Assembly (NCBI RefSeq): GCF_005434965.1
Contig: NZ_SKCI01000002.1
Coordinates: forward strand, 361,001 to 425,000
Direction: 5' to 3'
Source: Marimonas lutisalis
GTDB taxonomy: Bacteria; Pseudomonadota; Alphaproteobacteria; Rhodobacterales; Rhodobacteraceae
DNA length: 64,000 bases
A program made the translations under genes and the position numbers. Every line of letters starts with the position of its first letter. Within the stretch, counting starts at the first letter, position 1. The notes beneath the pieces were generated by a model. It was not told the origin of the DNA and ran no database searches. It saw nothing but the letters and a program-made list of their open reading frames with translations. Below are positions 9,042 to 17,655 of the stretch, piece by piece.

Positions 9042-10526
9042 ATGACCCATATCCTTGCGATCGATCAGGGCACCACGTCGAGCAGGGCGATCGTTTTTGA
9101 CGAAAAGATTGGTATCAAAGCCATCGCGCAGGAAGAGTTTCCGCAGCACTTTCCGGCATCAGGCTGGGTGGAGCATGACCCGGCCGACATCTGGGCCACC
9201 ACCGCCGGCACCTGCCGCGCAGCGATCGAACGTGCCGGCATCACGGCCAGCGATATCGCAGCAATCGGAATCACTAACCAGAGAGAGACGACTCTGGTCT
9301 GGGATCGCGAGACCGGCCAGCCGGTCTGCAATGCGATTGTCTGGCAGGACCGGCGCACTGCCGATATGTGCCGTGCGCTGAAGGCCGAGGGGCATGAGCC
9401 GATGATCACGGCGCGCACCGGGTTGTTGCTGGACCCGTATTTCTCGGGCACCAAGCTGCGGTGGATTCTGGACAACATTGAGGGCGCGCGTGCGGCGGCG
9501 GGGCAGGGAAAGCTGTTGTTCGGCACCGTCGATACCTTCCTGATCTGGAAGCTGACCGGCGGCAAGGTGCATGCAACGGATGCCACCAATGCGGCGCGCA
9601 CGTTGCTTTACGACATACGAGCCGGAGAATGGAGCGCGGAGATATGCGAGTTGCTGGATATCCCGATGGACATGTTGCCCGACGTGCGGGATTGCGCGGC
9701 GGAATTCGGCGTGACGCGCGCCGATCTGTTCGGGCGCGAGGTGCCGATCCTGGGGGTTGCCGGTGACCAGCAGGCGGCAAGTGTCGGCCAGGCCTGCTTT
9801 TCCCCGGGGATGATGAAGGCCACCTACGGCACTGGGTGTTTCGCGTTGCTCAATACCGGGGCAAAGCCGGTAATGTCGGAAAACCGGTTGCTGACGACGA
9901 TCGCCTATCGGTTGGACGGAAAACCGACATATGCGCTGGAGGGGTCGATTTTTGTTGCCGGGGCGGTGGTGCAATGGTTGCGCGACGGGCTGAAAATCAT
10001 CCGCGAGGCGCGGGAAACGCAGCCTTTCGCCGAAGCCGCGGACGCCAGTCAAACTGTGATCATGGTGCCGGCCTTTACCGGGTTGGGTGCGCCATACTGG
10101 CACGCGGATAGCCGGGGCGCGATTTTCGGGCTCACCCGCAACTCGGGACCGAACGAACTGGCCCGTGCGGCGCTGGAGAGCGTTGGTTTCCAGACCCGTG
10201 ACCTTTTGGAAGCGATGCACGCCGACTGGACGCCCGAGGGCGACGGCGTGCTGCGCGTCGATGGCGGTATGAGTGCCAGCGACTGGGCGATGCAGTTTCT
10301 GTCAGACATCATCGGCGCGCCCGTGGACCGGCCGAAAGTGCTGGAAACCACGGCGCTGGGGGCCGCTTGGCTGGCGGGGATGCGGGCCGGTGTCTATCCG
10401 GCGATGGCGGAGTTTTCCAACAACTGGGCGCTGGAGAAACGTTTTGAGCCGCGGATGAATGCCGCGACCCGCGACGAGAAATACGCGGGCTGGACCCGGG
10501 CAGTGGCCGCGACGATGAGCGTTTGA
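9042..10526 (+). CDS. glpK: Glycerol kinase
   Basis: The enzyme phosphorylates glycerol with ATP to glycerol-3-phosphate, the substrate of the adjacent GlpD. The N-terminus has the FGGY-kinase phosphate motif [17 protein letters not shown], and the C-terminal half has [20 protein letters not shown], the GlpK signature region, and [17 protein letters not shown]. At 494 residues it is full length. I start at the ATG at 9042, preceded by GGGGAGAG about 7 nt upstream, rather than at the GTG two codons earlier. No GlpF facilitator, ABC transporter or glpR is in the window, so uptake and control must be encoded elsewhere. Confidence 0.97.
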   Translation: MTHILAIDQGTTSSRAIVFDEKIGIKAIAQEEFPQHFPASGWVEHDPADIWATTAGTCRAAIERAGITASDIAAIGITNQRETTLVWDRETGQPVCNAIVWQDRRTADMCRALKAEGHEPMITARTGLLLDPYFSGTKLRWILDNIEGARAAAGQGKLLFGTVDTFLIWKLTGGKVHATDATNAARTLLYDIRAGEWSAEICELLDIPMDMLPDVRDCAAEFGVTRADLFGREVPILGVAGDQQAASVGQACFSPGMMKATYGTGCFALLNTGAKPVMSENRLLTTIAYRLDGKPTYALEGSIFVAGAVVQWLRDGLKIIREARETQPFAEAADASQTVIMVPAFTGLGAPYWHADSRGAIFGLTRNSGPNELARAALESVGFQTRDLLEAMHADWTPEGDGVLRVDGGMSASDWAMQFLSDIIGAPVDRPKVLETTALGAAWLAGMRAGVYPAMAEFSNNWALEKRFEPRMNAATRDEKYAGWTRAVAATMSV

Positions 10527-10904
10527 TCAGGGCTGCAGATCAACGGCGATGCGTTCGTCGCCCCAGCCGGTTTTCGAGCACCTGGCACGGATGTAGACGC
10601 GTCGCATGCCATCGGGCAGCATCAGGTTTATCAGCGAGCGGGTGAAGGGTTGTTCGTTCACATGCGGATGCATGAGTTCGCGAAAGCCCAGGCGATTGCC
10701 GGCTTCGTCGACGACCTCCCACCCATCGGCATAGTGATCCCAACCGGTATCGGGATGTTGCAGCGTCACGTCGATACGCCAGCCCATTCCAACGCGCGAG
10801 GTTTCCACCGACAGGATTTCGGGCATGTCGGCGCGCACGGCGAGGGGCATCAAAAGCACAGCAAAGGCCAGCGTGGAGAGGCGTATGAGTCGGGATCGCA
10901 GCAT
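10527..10904 (-). CDS. Small exported protein of unknown function
   Basis: This 125-residue protein has a clear Sec signal peptide (residues 1-25, ending LAVRA before DMPE) and a mature domain of about 100 residues with the segment HPDTGWDHYADGWEV and one cysteine. The pattern suggests a small periplasmic beta-sandwich. I believe similar proteins occur in other Rhodobacteraceae but can name no family. Its stop abuts that of glpK, so the two genes converge with no spacer. Nothing in the context gives a function. Confidence 0.7.
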   Translation of the reverse strand: MLRSRLIRLSTLAFAVLLMPLAVRADMPEILSVETSRVGMGWRIDVTLQHPDTGWDHYADGWEVVDEAGNRLGFRELMHPHVNEQPFTRSLINLMLPDGMRRVYIRARCSKTGWGDERIAVDLQP

Positions 10905-11013
10905 GGAGGCTCTATAGCGTCAGGCGGTTGAAGATGACATCTCAACTCTTCGTGTCGGCTGGCGTGATCGCGCGTGCTGCGGCATTTGCGCATCAAGTCC
11001 GGGAACTCGAAGC

Positions 11014-11055
11014 TTGCGCATTTTCTAAATTGGTTATATTTTTTTACCAATTGAT
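11014..11055 (+). promoter_or_regulatory. Likely promoter and operator of the glycolate oxidase operon
   Basis: A perfect inverted repeat AATTGGT (11028-11034) / ACCAATT (11046-11052) encloses an AT-only 11-nt spacer that contains TATATT, a possible -10 box. TTGCGC at 11014-11019 could be the -35 element. AATTGGT/ACCAATT half-sites resemble those bound by FadR-subfamily GntR regulators such as PdhR and GlcC, but the usual spacer there is about 3 nt. It lies 15 bp before the glcD start. The rest of the gap 10905-11067 shows nothing. Confidence 0.5.
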
Positions 11056-11067
11056 CGGAGAGTGCCC

Positions 11068-12501
11068 ATGGAAATGCCAACCCCGGATCCGAAGGTTTTG
11101 GCCAAGAAGCCCCAGTTGGTCGAGCGGTTGCTGCAGGTGTTGCCGGAAGACGCGGTTATTCACGAAGAGGCTGAAACGCGTGCCTATGAATGCGACGCGT
11201 TGACCGCCTATCGGTGTCCGCCGCTGGTGGCGGTGCTGCCCGCGAACACGCAGGAAGTATCGGACGTGCTGCGTATTTGCCACGAGTTCGACGTGCCAGT
11301 GGTGCCGCGCGGGTCGGGCACGTCGCTGGCCGGTGGTGCGCTGCCGACTGCCGACAGCGTGATCCTGGGCGTTTCGCGCATGAGCGAGGTTCTGGAGGTC
11401 GACTATGACAACCGCTTTATCCGCGTTCAGTCGGGCCGCACCAACCTGAGCGTGTCCGGCGCGGTGGAAGAACAAGACTTCTTTTATGCCCCCGACCCTT
11501 CATCGCAACTGGCCTGTGCGATCGCGGGCAACGTGGCGATGAATTCGGGCGGCGCGCATTGCCTGAAATACGGCGTGACCACCAATAACCTGCTGGGCGT
11601 CACCATGGTGATGATGGATGGCGAGGTGGTCGAGATCGGCGGGGCGCATCTGGACTCTGGCGGCTATGACCTGCTTGGCCTGATCTGTGGCAGCGAGGGC
11701 CAGCTGGGTGTGGTGACCGAGGCCGCGCTGCGTATCCTGCGCAAGCCCGAAGGCGCGCGGCCCGTTCTGATGGGATATGACAGCAACGAGGTGGCGGGGC
11801 AGGTTGTGTCGGACATCATCAAGGCAGGCGTATTGCCGGTGGCGATCGAATTCATGGACCGCCCCTGCATCCGGGCGACCGAGGCGTTTGCCGGGGCAGG
11901 ATACCCGGATTGCGAGGCGCTTCTGATCGTCGAGGTTGAAGGCAGCGATGCCGAAATCGACGAACAGCTGGGGCTGATCCTTCAGATCGCCCGCAAGCAC
12001 AACCCGGTTGAGCTGCGCGAGAGTGGCAGCGCGGAGGAGAGCGCGAAAATCTGGCTGGGCCGCAAATCGGCTTTTGGCGCGATGGGGCAGATCAACGATT
12101 ACATGTGCCTTGATGGCACGATCCCGGTGAGCCAGCTGCCTTATGTGCTTCGCCGGATCGGCGAGATGTCGAAGGATTATGGGTTGGACGTGGGCAACGT
12201 GTTCCACGCGGGCGATGGCAACATGCACCCGTTGATCCTGTTCGACGCCAACAAGCCAGGCGATCTGGAGAAATGCGAGGCATTCGGCGCGGATATCCTG
12301 CGACTCTGTGTCGAGGTCGGCGGTTGCCTGACCGGAGAGCATGGCGTTGGGATCGAGAAGCGGGACCTGATGGTGGATCAGTTCGCCCCCGATGATCTGG
12401 ATATCCAGATGGCGGTGAAGGATGTGTTTGATCCAGCGTGGCTGTTGAACCCGGCAAAGGTTTTCCCGCTTGCGGCATCAAGTGGCCGACGCGCAGCGTG
12501 A
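11068..12501 (+). CDS. glcD: Glycolate oxidase FAD subunit GlcD
   Basis: The FAD-linked catalytic subunit of glycolate dehydrogenase, which oxidises glycolate (and often D-lactate) to glyoxylate. It shows the PCMH-type FAD domain with VPRGSGTSLAGGALP, then AGNVAMNSGGAHCLKYGVT, and the C-terminal oxidase domain with NVFHAGDGNMHP and GCLTGEHGVGIEKRD. The last two carry residues typical of the metal and substrate pocket in this family. At 477 residues it is full length. The ATG at 11068 follows GGAGAG by 7 nt and is preferred to the GTG at 11062. It heads a glcD-glcE-membrane protein-glcF operon. Glycolate is a common algal exudate, which suits a marine heterotroph. Confidence 0.95.
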   Translation: MEMPTPDPKVLAKKPQLVERLLQVLPEDAVIHEEAETRAYECDALTAYRCPPLVAVLPANTQEVSDVLRICHEFDVPVVPRGSGTSLAGGALPTADSVILGVSRMSEVLEVDYDNRFIRVQSGRTNLSVSGAVEEQDFFYAPDPSSQLACAIAGNVAMNSGGAHCLKYGVTTNNLLGVTMVMMDGEVVEIGGAHLDSGGYDLLGLICGSEGQLGVVTEAALRILRKPEGARPVLMGYDSNEVAGQVVSDIIKAGVLPVAIEFMDRPCIRATEAFAGAGYPDCEALLIVEVEGSDAEIDEQLGLILQIARKHNPVELRESGSAEESAKIWLGRKSAFGAMGQINDYMCLDGTIPVSQLPYVLRRIGEMSKDYGLDVGNVFHAGDGNMHPLILFDANKPGDLEKCEAFGADILRLCVEVGGCLTGEHGVGIEKRDLMVDQFAPDDLDIQMAVKDVFDPAWLLNPAKVFPLAASSGRRAA

Positions 12502-12507
12502 TCATCC

Positions 12508-12554
12508 GCCCCGGGGCAGCCCCCGGACCCCGAGGTATTTAGCGAACAGAAGAG
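12508..12554 (+). repeat. Composite intergenic repeat, copy 1
   Basis: GC-rich inverted repeat (CCGGGGcagCCCCCGG) followed by GAGGTATTT and a diverged ACAGAAGAG tail. It occupies the whole glcD-glcE gap and must be transcribed with the operon. Other copies are listed separately. Confidence 0.6.
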
Positions 12555-12555
12555 T

Positions 12556-13671
12556 ATGATGACGCCTGAGACGGAAGAAGAACTGAGCGCGCTGATCGCG
12601 GGGGCCGAAGGGCCGCTGCGCATTGTCGGGGGGGATACCCGCCCTGTGGGCAAGCCGGTGGCGGGCGAGACGCTGAGCACCGCGGCCCTGAGTGGTATTG
12701 TAAACTATGAACCCGGCGCACTGACGCTGGTGGCGAAAGCGGGCACGCCGGTGGCCGAGGTGGAGCGGGCACTGGCGGCAGAAGGCCAGCGGCTGCCGTT
12801 CGAGCCGATGGATCATCGCGGGCTTCTTGGCACCCAGGGGGAGCCGACGATCGGCGGTGTTGTCGCCGCGAATGTGAGCGGGCCTAGGCGGATTCAGGCC
12901 GGCGCATGCCGCGATTTCCTGTTGGGGGTGCGGTTTGTCGACGGGATGGGCCGGGTTCTGAAAAACGGGGGCCGGGTGATGAAGAACGTGACCGGCTATG
13001 ATCTGGTCAAGCTGATGGCGGGGAGCCGAGGCACGTTGGGCGTGTTGACCGAAGTAAGCTTCAAGGTCTTGCCGGAGCCGGCCAGCGCGGTGACGCTGAT
13101 CCTGAACAGCAACGATGAATTGCAGGCGGTTGCGGCCATGACGGCGGCCCTGCGATCGCCATTCGAGGTGACGGGAGCCGCCCATATCGGGGGAAAAACC
13201 CGATTGCGGATCGAAGGCTTTGCGGAAAGCGTAGCATATCGGGCGAAGGCGCTTGCGGATCACCTGTCGGGTTTTGGCCAGGTAGAGGTTGTCGACGCGC
13301 CCGATGCCGTCGCCGCGCTTTGGCGCGAGGTGCGCGATGTTGAGCCGTTCCACCTTGCCGACGGGGATGTCTGGCGTTATTCGGTCAAGCCTTCGGACGG
13401 TCCTGCCCTGGCCCTCGGGCTGCGGGAAAAGGGTGCCCGTGACGTGATCCTTGATTGGGGCGGCGGCCTTCTCTGGTGCCTGGCGCCCAACGGCGCCGAT
13501 ATGCGGCCCGAGGGCTTGAATGGCCACGCGACCCTTGTCCGGGCCAGCGAAGAGACACGTGCGAAGCTGCCCGTTTTCCAGCCCGAAGCGGCACTGATCC
13601 AAAAGGTTTCGCAAGGTTTGCGCGATAAGTTCGACCCGAGGGGCATTCTGAACCCCGGGTTGATGGGATGA
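12556..13671 (+). CDS. glcE: Glycolate oxidase FAD-binding subunit GlcE
   Basis: A 371-residue second FAD subunit of the glycolate dehydrogenase complex. It resembles the N-terminal PCMH half of GlcD: RIVGGDTRPVGKPV, then GTQGEPTIGGVVAANVSGPRR and KNGGRVMKNVTGYDLVKLM, the usual GlcE core. The C-terminal part is shorter than GlcD and lacks its HAGDGNMHP and GEHGVG motifs, as expected for this subunit. Two adjacent ATG codons (12556, 12559) could start it; AGAAGAG lies just upstream. It overlaps the next small gene by 4 bp. The intergenic repeat directly upstream means that its ribosome site lies partly within a repeated element. Confidence 0.93.
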   Translation: MMTPETEEELSALIAGAEGPLRIVGGDTRPVGKPVAGETLSTAALSGIVNYEPGALTLVAKAGTPVAEVERALAAEGQRLPFEPMDHRGLLGTQGEPTIGGVVAANVSGPRRIQAGACRDFLLGVRFVDGMGRVLKNGGRVMKNVTGYDLVKLMAGSRGTLGVLTEVSFKVLPEPASAVTLILNSNDELQAVAAMTAALRSPFEVTGAAHIGGKTRLRIEGFAESVAYRAKALADHLSGFGQVEVVDAPDAVAALWREVRDVEPFHLADGDVWRYSVKPSDGPALALGLREKGARDVILDWGGGLLWCLAPNGADMRPEGLNGHATLVRASEETRAKLPVFQPEAALIQKVSQGLRDKFDPRGILNPGLMG

Positions 13672-14021
13672 CATCCATGGCACTGTTTCTTGCATATGTG
13701 ACCGTTTTCATCGCGGGGCCTGCGGTTTTCCTGGGGCTGACACGGGCCGCGCCATCGCGCCACCGCGTGATGATGGGGGCAGCGTCTGTGGCCGGATTGA
13801 TGGCAGCGGCCTGGATTCTGAAAGGCGTTCAGCAGGTGGATGTCATCATCCTGGCGTGGTTGACCTGTGCCTGGTTGGGCTGGGTGGTAACCATCGCCAC
13901 CGTAGTTCAGGCTGTGCGGCTGCGCATGGGGCTGACGGGTGTGAGAAAGTGGAGCGCGGCGTTGGGCGCTGCGGCAACGGCGGCGCCGTGGTTCGGTCTG
14001 TCGCTGGCACTGGGGACATGA
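13668..14021 (+). CDS. Small integral membrane protein inside the glc operon
   Basis: 117 residues with three to four hydrophobic helices (about 5-25, 34-52, 58-82 and 93-113) and short basic loops. I recognise no family. The ATG overlaps the glcE stop by 4 bp (ATGA), and glcF begins 6 bp after its stop, so it is translated as part of the oxidase operon. E. coli glcDEF has no equivalent gene in this position. I infer that it may anchor the otherwise soluble GlcDEF complex to the membrane or hand electrons to quinone, but no heme or quinone motif is visible. Confidence 0.75.
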   Translation: MTSMALFLAYVTVFIAGPAVFLGLTRAAPSRHRVMMGAASVAGLMAAAWILKGVQQVDVIILAWLTCAWLGWVVTIATVVQAVRLRMGLTGVRKWSAALGAAATAAPWFGLSLALGT

Positions 14022-14027
14022 GGGCGG

Positions 14028-15311
14028 ATGCAAACCAATTTCACTGAGCAACAGCTGCGCGATCCGGGCATAAGCCGGGCGAACGAAATCCTGAGGGCCT
14101 GCGTGCATTGCGGGTTTTGCACAGCAACCTGTCCGACCTACCAGATACTGGGAGACGAATTGGATAGCCCGCGCGGACGCATCTACCAGATCAAGGACAT
14201 GCTGGAAAACGAGCGTGTGCCGGATGCCAAGACCGTCAAGCACATCGACCGTTGCCTGAGCTGCCTTGCCTGTATGACGACCTGCCCGTCGGGTGTGCAT
14301 TACATGCACCTTGTCGATCACGCGCGCGAATACATCGAGGAACGCTACAAGCGGCCGCTGGGTGACAGGGTGTTGCGCTGGATACTGGCGCGTATCCTGC
14401 CCTACCCGGGCCGGTTTCGCCTGGCCCTGCTCGGAGCCAAGATCGGGCGTCCGTTCCGCCGGTTGGTTCCAGATGCACGGTTGCGCGCGATGCTGGAGAT
14501 GGCGCCGAAGGAAATTCCGCCGGTCAGCCGCAATGACGACCCGCAGACCTTTGCGGCGAAGGGCGAACGCAAGATGCGTGTCGCCCTGATGACAGGCTGC
14601 GCGCAAAAGGCGCTGAACACTGATATCAACGATGCGACGATCCGCCTGTTGCGGCGCCTTGGATGCGAGGTGGTGGTGGCGAAAGGTGCGGGCTGTTGCG
14701 GGGCGTTGACCCATCACATGGGCAAGACAGGGGAGAGCCACGCAACGGCGGCCAGAAACATCCGCGCATGGGTGGCGGAGATGGACGGCGAAGGGCTGGA
14801 TGCCGTGGTGATCAATACAAGCGGATGCGGCACGACGGTGAAGGATTATGGCCACATGTTCCGCAACGAGCCTCTGGCCAAAGAGGCCGCGCGGGTGGCG
14901 GGGATCGCCATGGATGTAAGCGAACTTCTGATGAAGCTCGATCTTCCGGAGGGCAACAACCGCGATATGCGCGTGGCCTATCACGCGGCCTGTTCGTTGC
15001 AGCATGGCCAGCAGATCAAGACATATCCCAAGGACCTTCTGAAAAAAGCAGGCTTCGAAGTGGTGGAGCCCGCCGACAGCCATCTGTGCTGTGGGTCTGC
15101 CGGAACGTACAACCTGTTGCAGCCCGAGATTTCCGCCCAACTGAAACAACGCAAGGTGCGCACGCTGGAGGCCAGGGAGCCGGATGTGATCGCAGCGGGA
15201 AATATCGGCTGCATGATGCAGATCGGATCGGGCACGGGCGTGCCTGTCGTGCATACCGTTGAGTTGCTGGACTGGGCAACGGGTGGGCCGCGGCCCAGGG
15301 CGCTGCCCTAA
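14028..15311 (+). CDS. glcF: Glycolate oxidase iron-sulfur subunit GlcF
   Basis: A 427-residue electron-transfer subunit carrying two [4Fe-4S] clusters in a ferredoxin-like N-terminus: CVHCGFCTATCPTY at about 25-38 and CLSCLACMTTCPSG at about 80-93. Two CCG domains follow, with GAGCCGAL and HLCCGSAGTYNLLQ, the cysteine-rich segments typical of GlcF and heterodisulfide-reductase-like proteins. It accepts electrons from GlcD/GlcE and passes them to the quinone pool. Length and motifs are normal. It ends the operon; the protease gene begins 54 bp further on with its own ribosome site. Confidence 0.96.
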   Translation: MQTNFTEQQLRDPGISRANEILRACVHCGFCTATCPTYQILGDELDSPRGRIYQIKDMLENERVPDAKTVKHIDRCLSCLACMTTCPSGVHYMHLVDHAREYIEERYKRPLGDRVLRWILARILPYPGRFRLALLGAKIGRPFRRLVPDARLRAMLEMAPKEIPPVSRNDDPQTFAAKGERKMRVALMTGCAQKALNTDINDATIRLLRRLGCEVVVAKGAGCCGALTHHMGKTGESHATAARNIRAWVAEMDGEGLDAVVINTSGCGTTVKDYGHMFRNEPLAKEAARVAGIAMDVSELLMKLDLPEGNNRDMRVAYHAACSLQHGQQIKTYPKDLLKKAGFEVVEPADSHLCCGSAGTYNLLQPEISAQLKQRKVRTLEAREPDVIAAGNIGCMMQIGSGTGVPVVHTVELLDWATGGPRPRALP

Positions 15312-15365
15312 TTTTGCCCCAAGTTTCGGGTATCGCGGCATCAACAAGACGTCGGAGGCCCGGTT

Positions 15366-16181
15366 TTGCGCAGGATCCTTTTTGTTTTTGCTGCCATTCT
15401 GGCGGGGGCGGCCGTGCAGGCAGAAGATGCCCGTCTGAAACGCCTGGACACCGGCGATGACAGCCGTGGCTGGGAGGCCGTCGGGCGGCTCGATATCGGT
15501 GGAAAGGGTTTTTGCACCGGTGCGCTGATTTCCGACAACCTGGTCCTGACGGCGGCCCACTGCCTGTTTGACAAGCATACCGGCGAGCGGATCGACCATG
15601 CAAAGATCGAATTCCTGGCCGGGTGGCGCAACGGGCGCGCCTCGGCCTATCGCTGGGTTCGGCGCGCGGTGATCCACCCGGATTACGTGTTCGACGGCAC
15701 GGCCATGGCTGATCGTGTGCGCAACGATGTTGCGCTTCTGGAACTGCATCACCCGATCCGCAACACCACGGTGGTTCCGTTTGAGACCGATGCGAGGCCC
15801 AGCAAGGGCGACAGCATCGGCGTAGTTTCCTATGCGCATGACCGCGCCGAGGCACCTTCTATCCAGGAGGTCTGTCGGGTGATGGCGCGCCAGCAGGGCG
15901 TGCTTGTCATGTCCTGCGATATCGACTTCGGCTCGAGCGGATCGCCGGTGTTCAGCTTTGACGGAGACCAGCCGCGGATCGTCTCGGTGGTTTCGGCCAA
16001 GGCCGAGGTAAACGGGCAGAATGTTTCGCTGGGCACGCAATTGCAGAAACCGCTCGAAATTCTGCGCGCCGAACTGGCGGCCGGTGGCGGGGTGTTTGCC
16101 GGTAGCGAAAATGCCCGGGTCAAACGTGTAACCGTGGGCGGCGCGCGCAGTGGCACCGGGGCGAAATTCGTGAAACCGTGA
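15366..16181 (+). CDS. Secreted trypsin-like serine protease (first of a pair)
   Basis: A 271-residue chymotrypsin-fold protease with a Sec signal peptide (residues 1-20). The catalytic triad is visible: His in LTAAHC, Asp in RNDVALLEL, and Ser in FGSSGSPVF. I use the TTG at 15366 because GGAGG ends 7 nt before it and the signal peptide begins there. It is probably periplasmic or released. The end of the protein, SGTGAKFVKP, recurs almost unchanged in the next protease. Its stop overlaps the next start (TGATG), so the pair is coupled. The class resembles V8/glutamyl-type trypsin-like peptidases; specificity is not readable. No inhibitor or propeptide gene is adjacent. Confidence 0.88.
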   Translation: MRRILFVFAAILAGAAVQAEDARLKRLDTGDDSRGWEAVGRLDIGGKGFCTGALISDNLVLTAAHCLFDKHTGERIDHAKIEFLAGWRNGRASAYRWVRRAVIHPDYVFDGTAMADRVRNDVALLELHHPIRNTTVVPFETDARPSKGDSIGVVSYAHDRAEAPSIQEVCRVMARQQGVLVMSCDIDFGSSGSPVFSFDGDQPRIVSVVSAKAEVNGQNVSLGTQLQKPLEILRAELAAGGGVFAGSENARVKRVTVGGARSGTGAKFVKP

Positions 16182-17005
16182 TGCGGATGCTCATGACCAG
16201 CTTCGCGCTGCTTATTGCAGCGCTGCCGGTTCGCAGTGAGCAGGCAAGCGCGCTTATCCCCTTGGACAACAGGTCCGACCTGCTTGGCTGGGAGGCTGTC
16301 GGACGCCTTGAGATCGCAGGCACCGGATATTGCACCGGCGTTCTGATCGCCACGGATATCGTGTTGACGGCTGCGCATTGCATATTCGACCGCCGCACTG
16401 GCGAAGCTGTGCCGACTGACAGGATGTCATTCCGAGCCGGATACAGCAAAGGCACGTCAATCGCGGCCCGTGGTGTTTCGGCCGCTGTTGCATCGCCCGA
16501 ATATTTCCCGACCGCGCCAATGACGCTGGAGAACATTCGCGCGGATGTGGCGCTTCTGAAGCTCGATCAGGGCATTCCCGCAGCAACGGCCGCGCCTTTC
16601 GCGCTGCTCGGTGCGGCGGAAAGCGGGACGCGCGTGAGCGTTGTTTCCTATGGGCAGGGCCGCAGCACGACGTTGTCGTGGCAAAGGGAGTGCGGCCTGC
16701 TTTGGCGGCAAAGCGGCATGATGGCCTTTGACTGCGATGTGACCTTCGGGTCCAGCGGCGCACCTGTTTTCGTGCGGCACGGACAACGGGCGCGCATTCT
16801 GTCGCTGGTTTCGTCGGGCGGGGCGCGAAATGGCAAGCCGATTTCCTTTGGTACGGAGTTGCCGCGCGCCGTGGATCAGTTGAAGCGCAAGCTGCGCGCA
16901 TTGCCTGTCAAGCCAGAAACAGCGACCGCAGGCGAAAGGCACATTCGCGTCGGCGAGAAAAAAGGCGCTTCGGGCGCGAAATTCGTCAAGGTCCCGGGGT
17001 CTTGA
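16181..17005 (+). CDS. Secreted trypsin-like serine protease (second of a pair)
   Basis: A 274-residue paralogue of the preceding protease. It has a signal peptide (about 1-20), LTAAHC with the catalytic His, RADVALLKL with Asp, and FGSSGAPVF with Ser. The two proteins share WEAVGRL and cysteine-containing segments (GYCTGVLI versus GFCTGALI), which indicates tandem duplication followed by divergence. The ATG at 16181 overlaps the upstream stop by one base. The C-terminus again carries GASGAKFVK, a shared tag beyond the catalytic domain. A GTG one codon earlier is a possible alternative start. Confidence 0.87.
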   Translation: MRMLMTSFALLIAALPVRSEQASALIPLDNRSDLLGWEAVGRLEIAGTGYCTGVLIATDIVLTAAHCIFDRRTGEAVPTDRMSFRAGYSKGTSIAARGVSAAVASPEYFPTAPMTLENIRADVALLKLDQGIPAATAAPFALLGAAESGTRVSVVSYGQGRSTTLSWQRECGLLWRQSGMMAFDCDVTFGSSGAPVFVRHGQRARILSLVSSGGARNGKPISFGTELPRAVDQLKRKLRALPVKPETATAGERHIRVGEKKGASGAKFVKVPGS

Positions 17006-17036
17006 AACCCGCAATGCAACTGCCCAAATGAGTTTT

Positions 17037-17121
17037 GCCGGGGTGCCTTTTAGGGCCCCGGAAACGTGCCTGTCCCTTCCGGGAAGGCGACATATCGGTA
17101 TCGCTCAAAGGAGGATGACCC
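17037..17121 (+). ncRNA. ROSE-like RNA thermometer in the hsp20 leader
   Basis: Alphaproteobacterial hsp20 genes often carry a ROSE leader whose last hairpin masks the Shine-Dalgarno at normal temperature through a U(U/C)GCU motif with a bulged G. Here ATCGCTC (17100-17106) can pair with GAGGAT (17111-17116) across an AAAG loop. Six pairs form if G17103 is bulged, and they hide the AAGGAGG at 17108-17114. TCGCT matches the conserved motif. Two upstream hairpins, CCGGGG/CCCCGG (17038-17061) and CCTTC/GAAGG (about 17074-17087), complete a typical layout. Thermosensing itself is inferred from the fold drawn by hand. Confidence 0.7.
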
Positions 17122-17589
17122 ATGCGAAACTTCGATTTTGCACCGCTTTACCGCGCGACGGTCGGTTTTGACCAAATCGCGGACATGCTTGACCGCGTTC
17201 TTTCAAGCGACGTCACGCAAAACACCTATCCGCCCTACAACATCGAAAAGACCGCCGACGATGCCTATCGCATCTCGATCGCCGTTGCCGGCTTCGCCGA
17301 AAGCGACCTGACGGTCGAGGTGAAAGAGGGCGCGCTGATCGTGTCGGCCCGCAAGGCCGAGGAAGACGAGGGCCGCACCTATCTGCACCGTGGCATCGCC
17401 ACCCGTGCGTTCGAGCGCCGGTTCCAGCTGGCGGATCACGTCAGGGTGGTGGGCGCAACCCATACCGACGGGATGCTGCACATCGATCTTGTCAGAGAAA
17501 TTCCCGAAGCGCTGAAACCGCGCCGGATCGAGATTGCCAAGAGTGAGGCCAGTGAAAAAGATGTCCTGGACGCCGAAACGGTGAACTGA
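17122..17589 (+). CDS. Small heat-shock protein Hsp20
   Basis: An ATP-independent holdase of 155 residues that binds unfolding proteins. The alpha-crystallin domain spans about 35-135, including PPYNIEKTADDAYRISIAVAGF at its start (class A IbpA-like), GALIVSARK, and the RGIATRAFERRFQLADHV segment. The charged C-terminal tail ends without the classic I-x-I motif I would expect, though RRIEI lies close to that position. The strong AAGGAGG is buried in a ROSE-like hairpin, so translation is probably heat-induced. It is monocistronic with a terminator 27 bp downstream. Confidence 0.93.
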   Translation: MRNFDFAPLYRATVGFDQIADMLDRVLSSDVTQNTYPPYNIEKTADDAYRISIAVAGFAESDLTVEVKEGALIVSARKAEEDEGRTYLHRGIATRAFERRFQLADHVRVVGATHTDGMLHIDLVREIPEALKPRRIEIAKSEASEKDVLDAETVN

Positions 17590-17616
17590 TCCGCCATCGG
17601 CAGACTTGATAAGCGT

Positions 17617-17651
17617 GGCCCGGGCTGATCGCCCGGGCCTTTTCTTATTTC
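17617..17651 (+). terminator. Terminator between hsp20 and the vWA gene
   Basis: A perfect 9-bp stem GGCCCGGGC/GCCCGGGCC (17617-17625 with 17631-17639) and a 5-nt loop are followed by TTTTCTTATTT. It ends the hsp20 transcript. On the minus strand the same stem lacks a T run, so it is less likely to stop the convergent vWA gene. Confidence 0.85.
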
Positions 17652-17655
17652 GGGA

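Noticed and set aside
13377..16040. An 887-codon minus-strand open frame across glcE, glcF and the first protease
   Set aside because: It crosses several genes that have complete family motifs on the plus strand; high GC content leaves antisense frames open.
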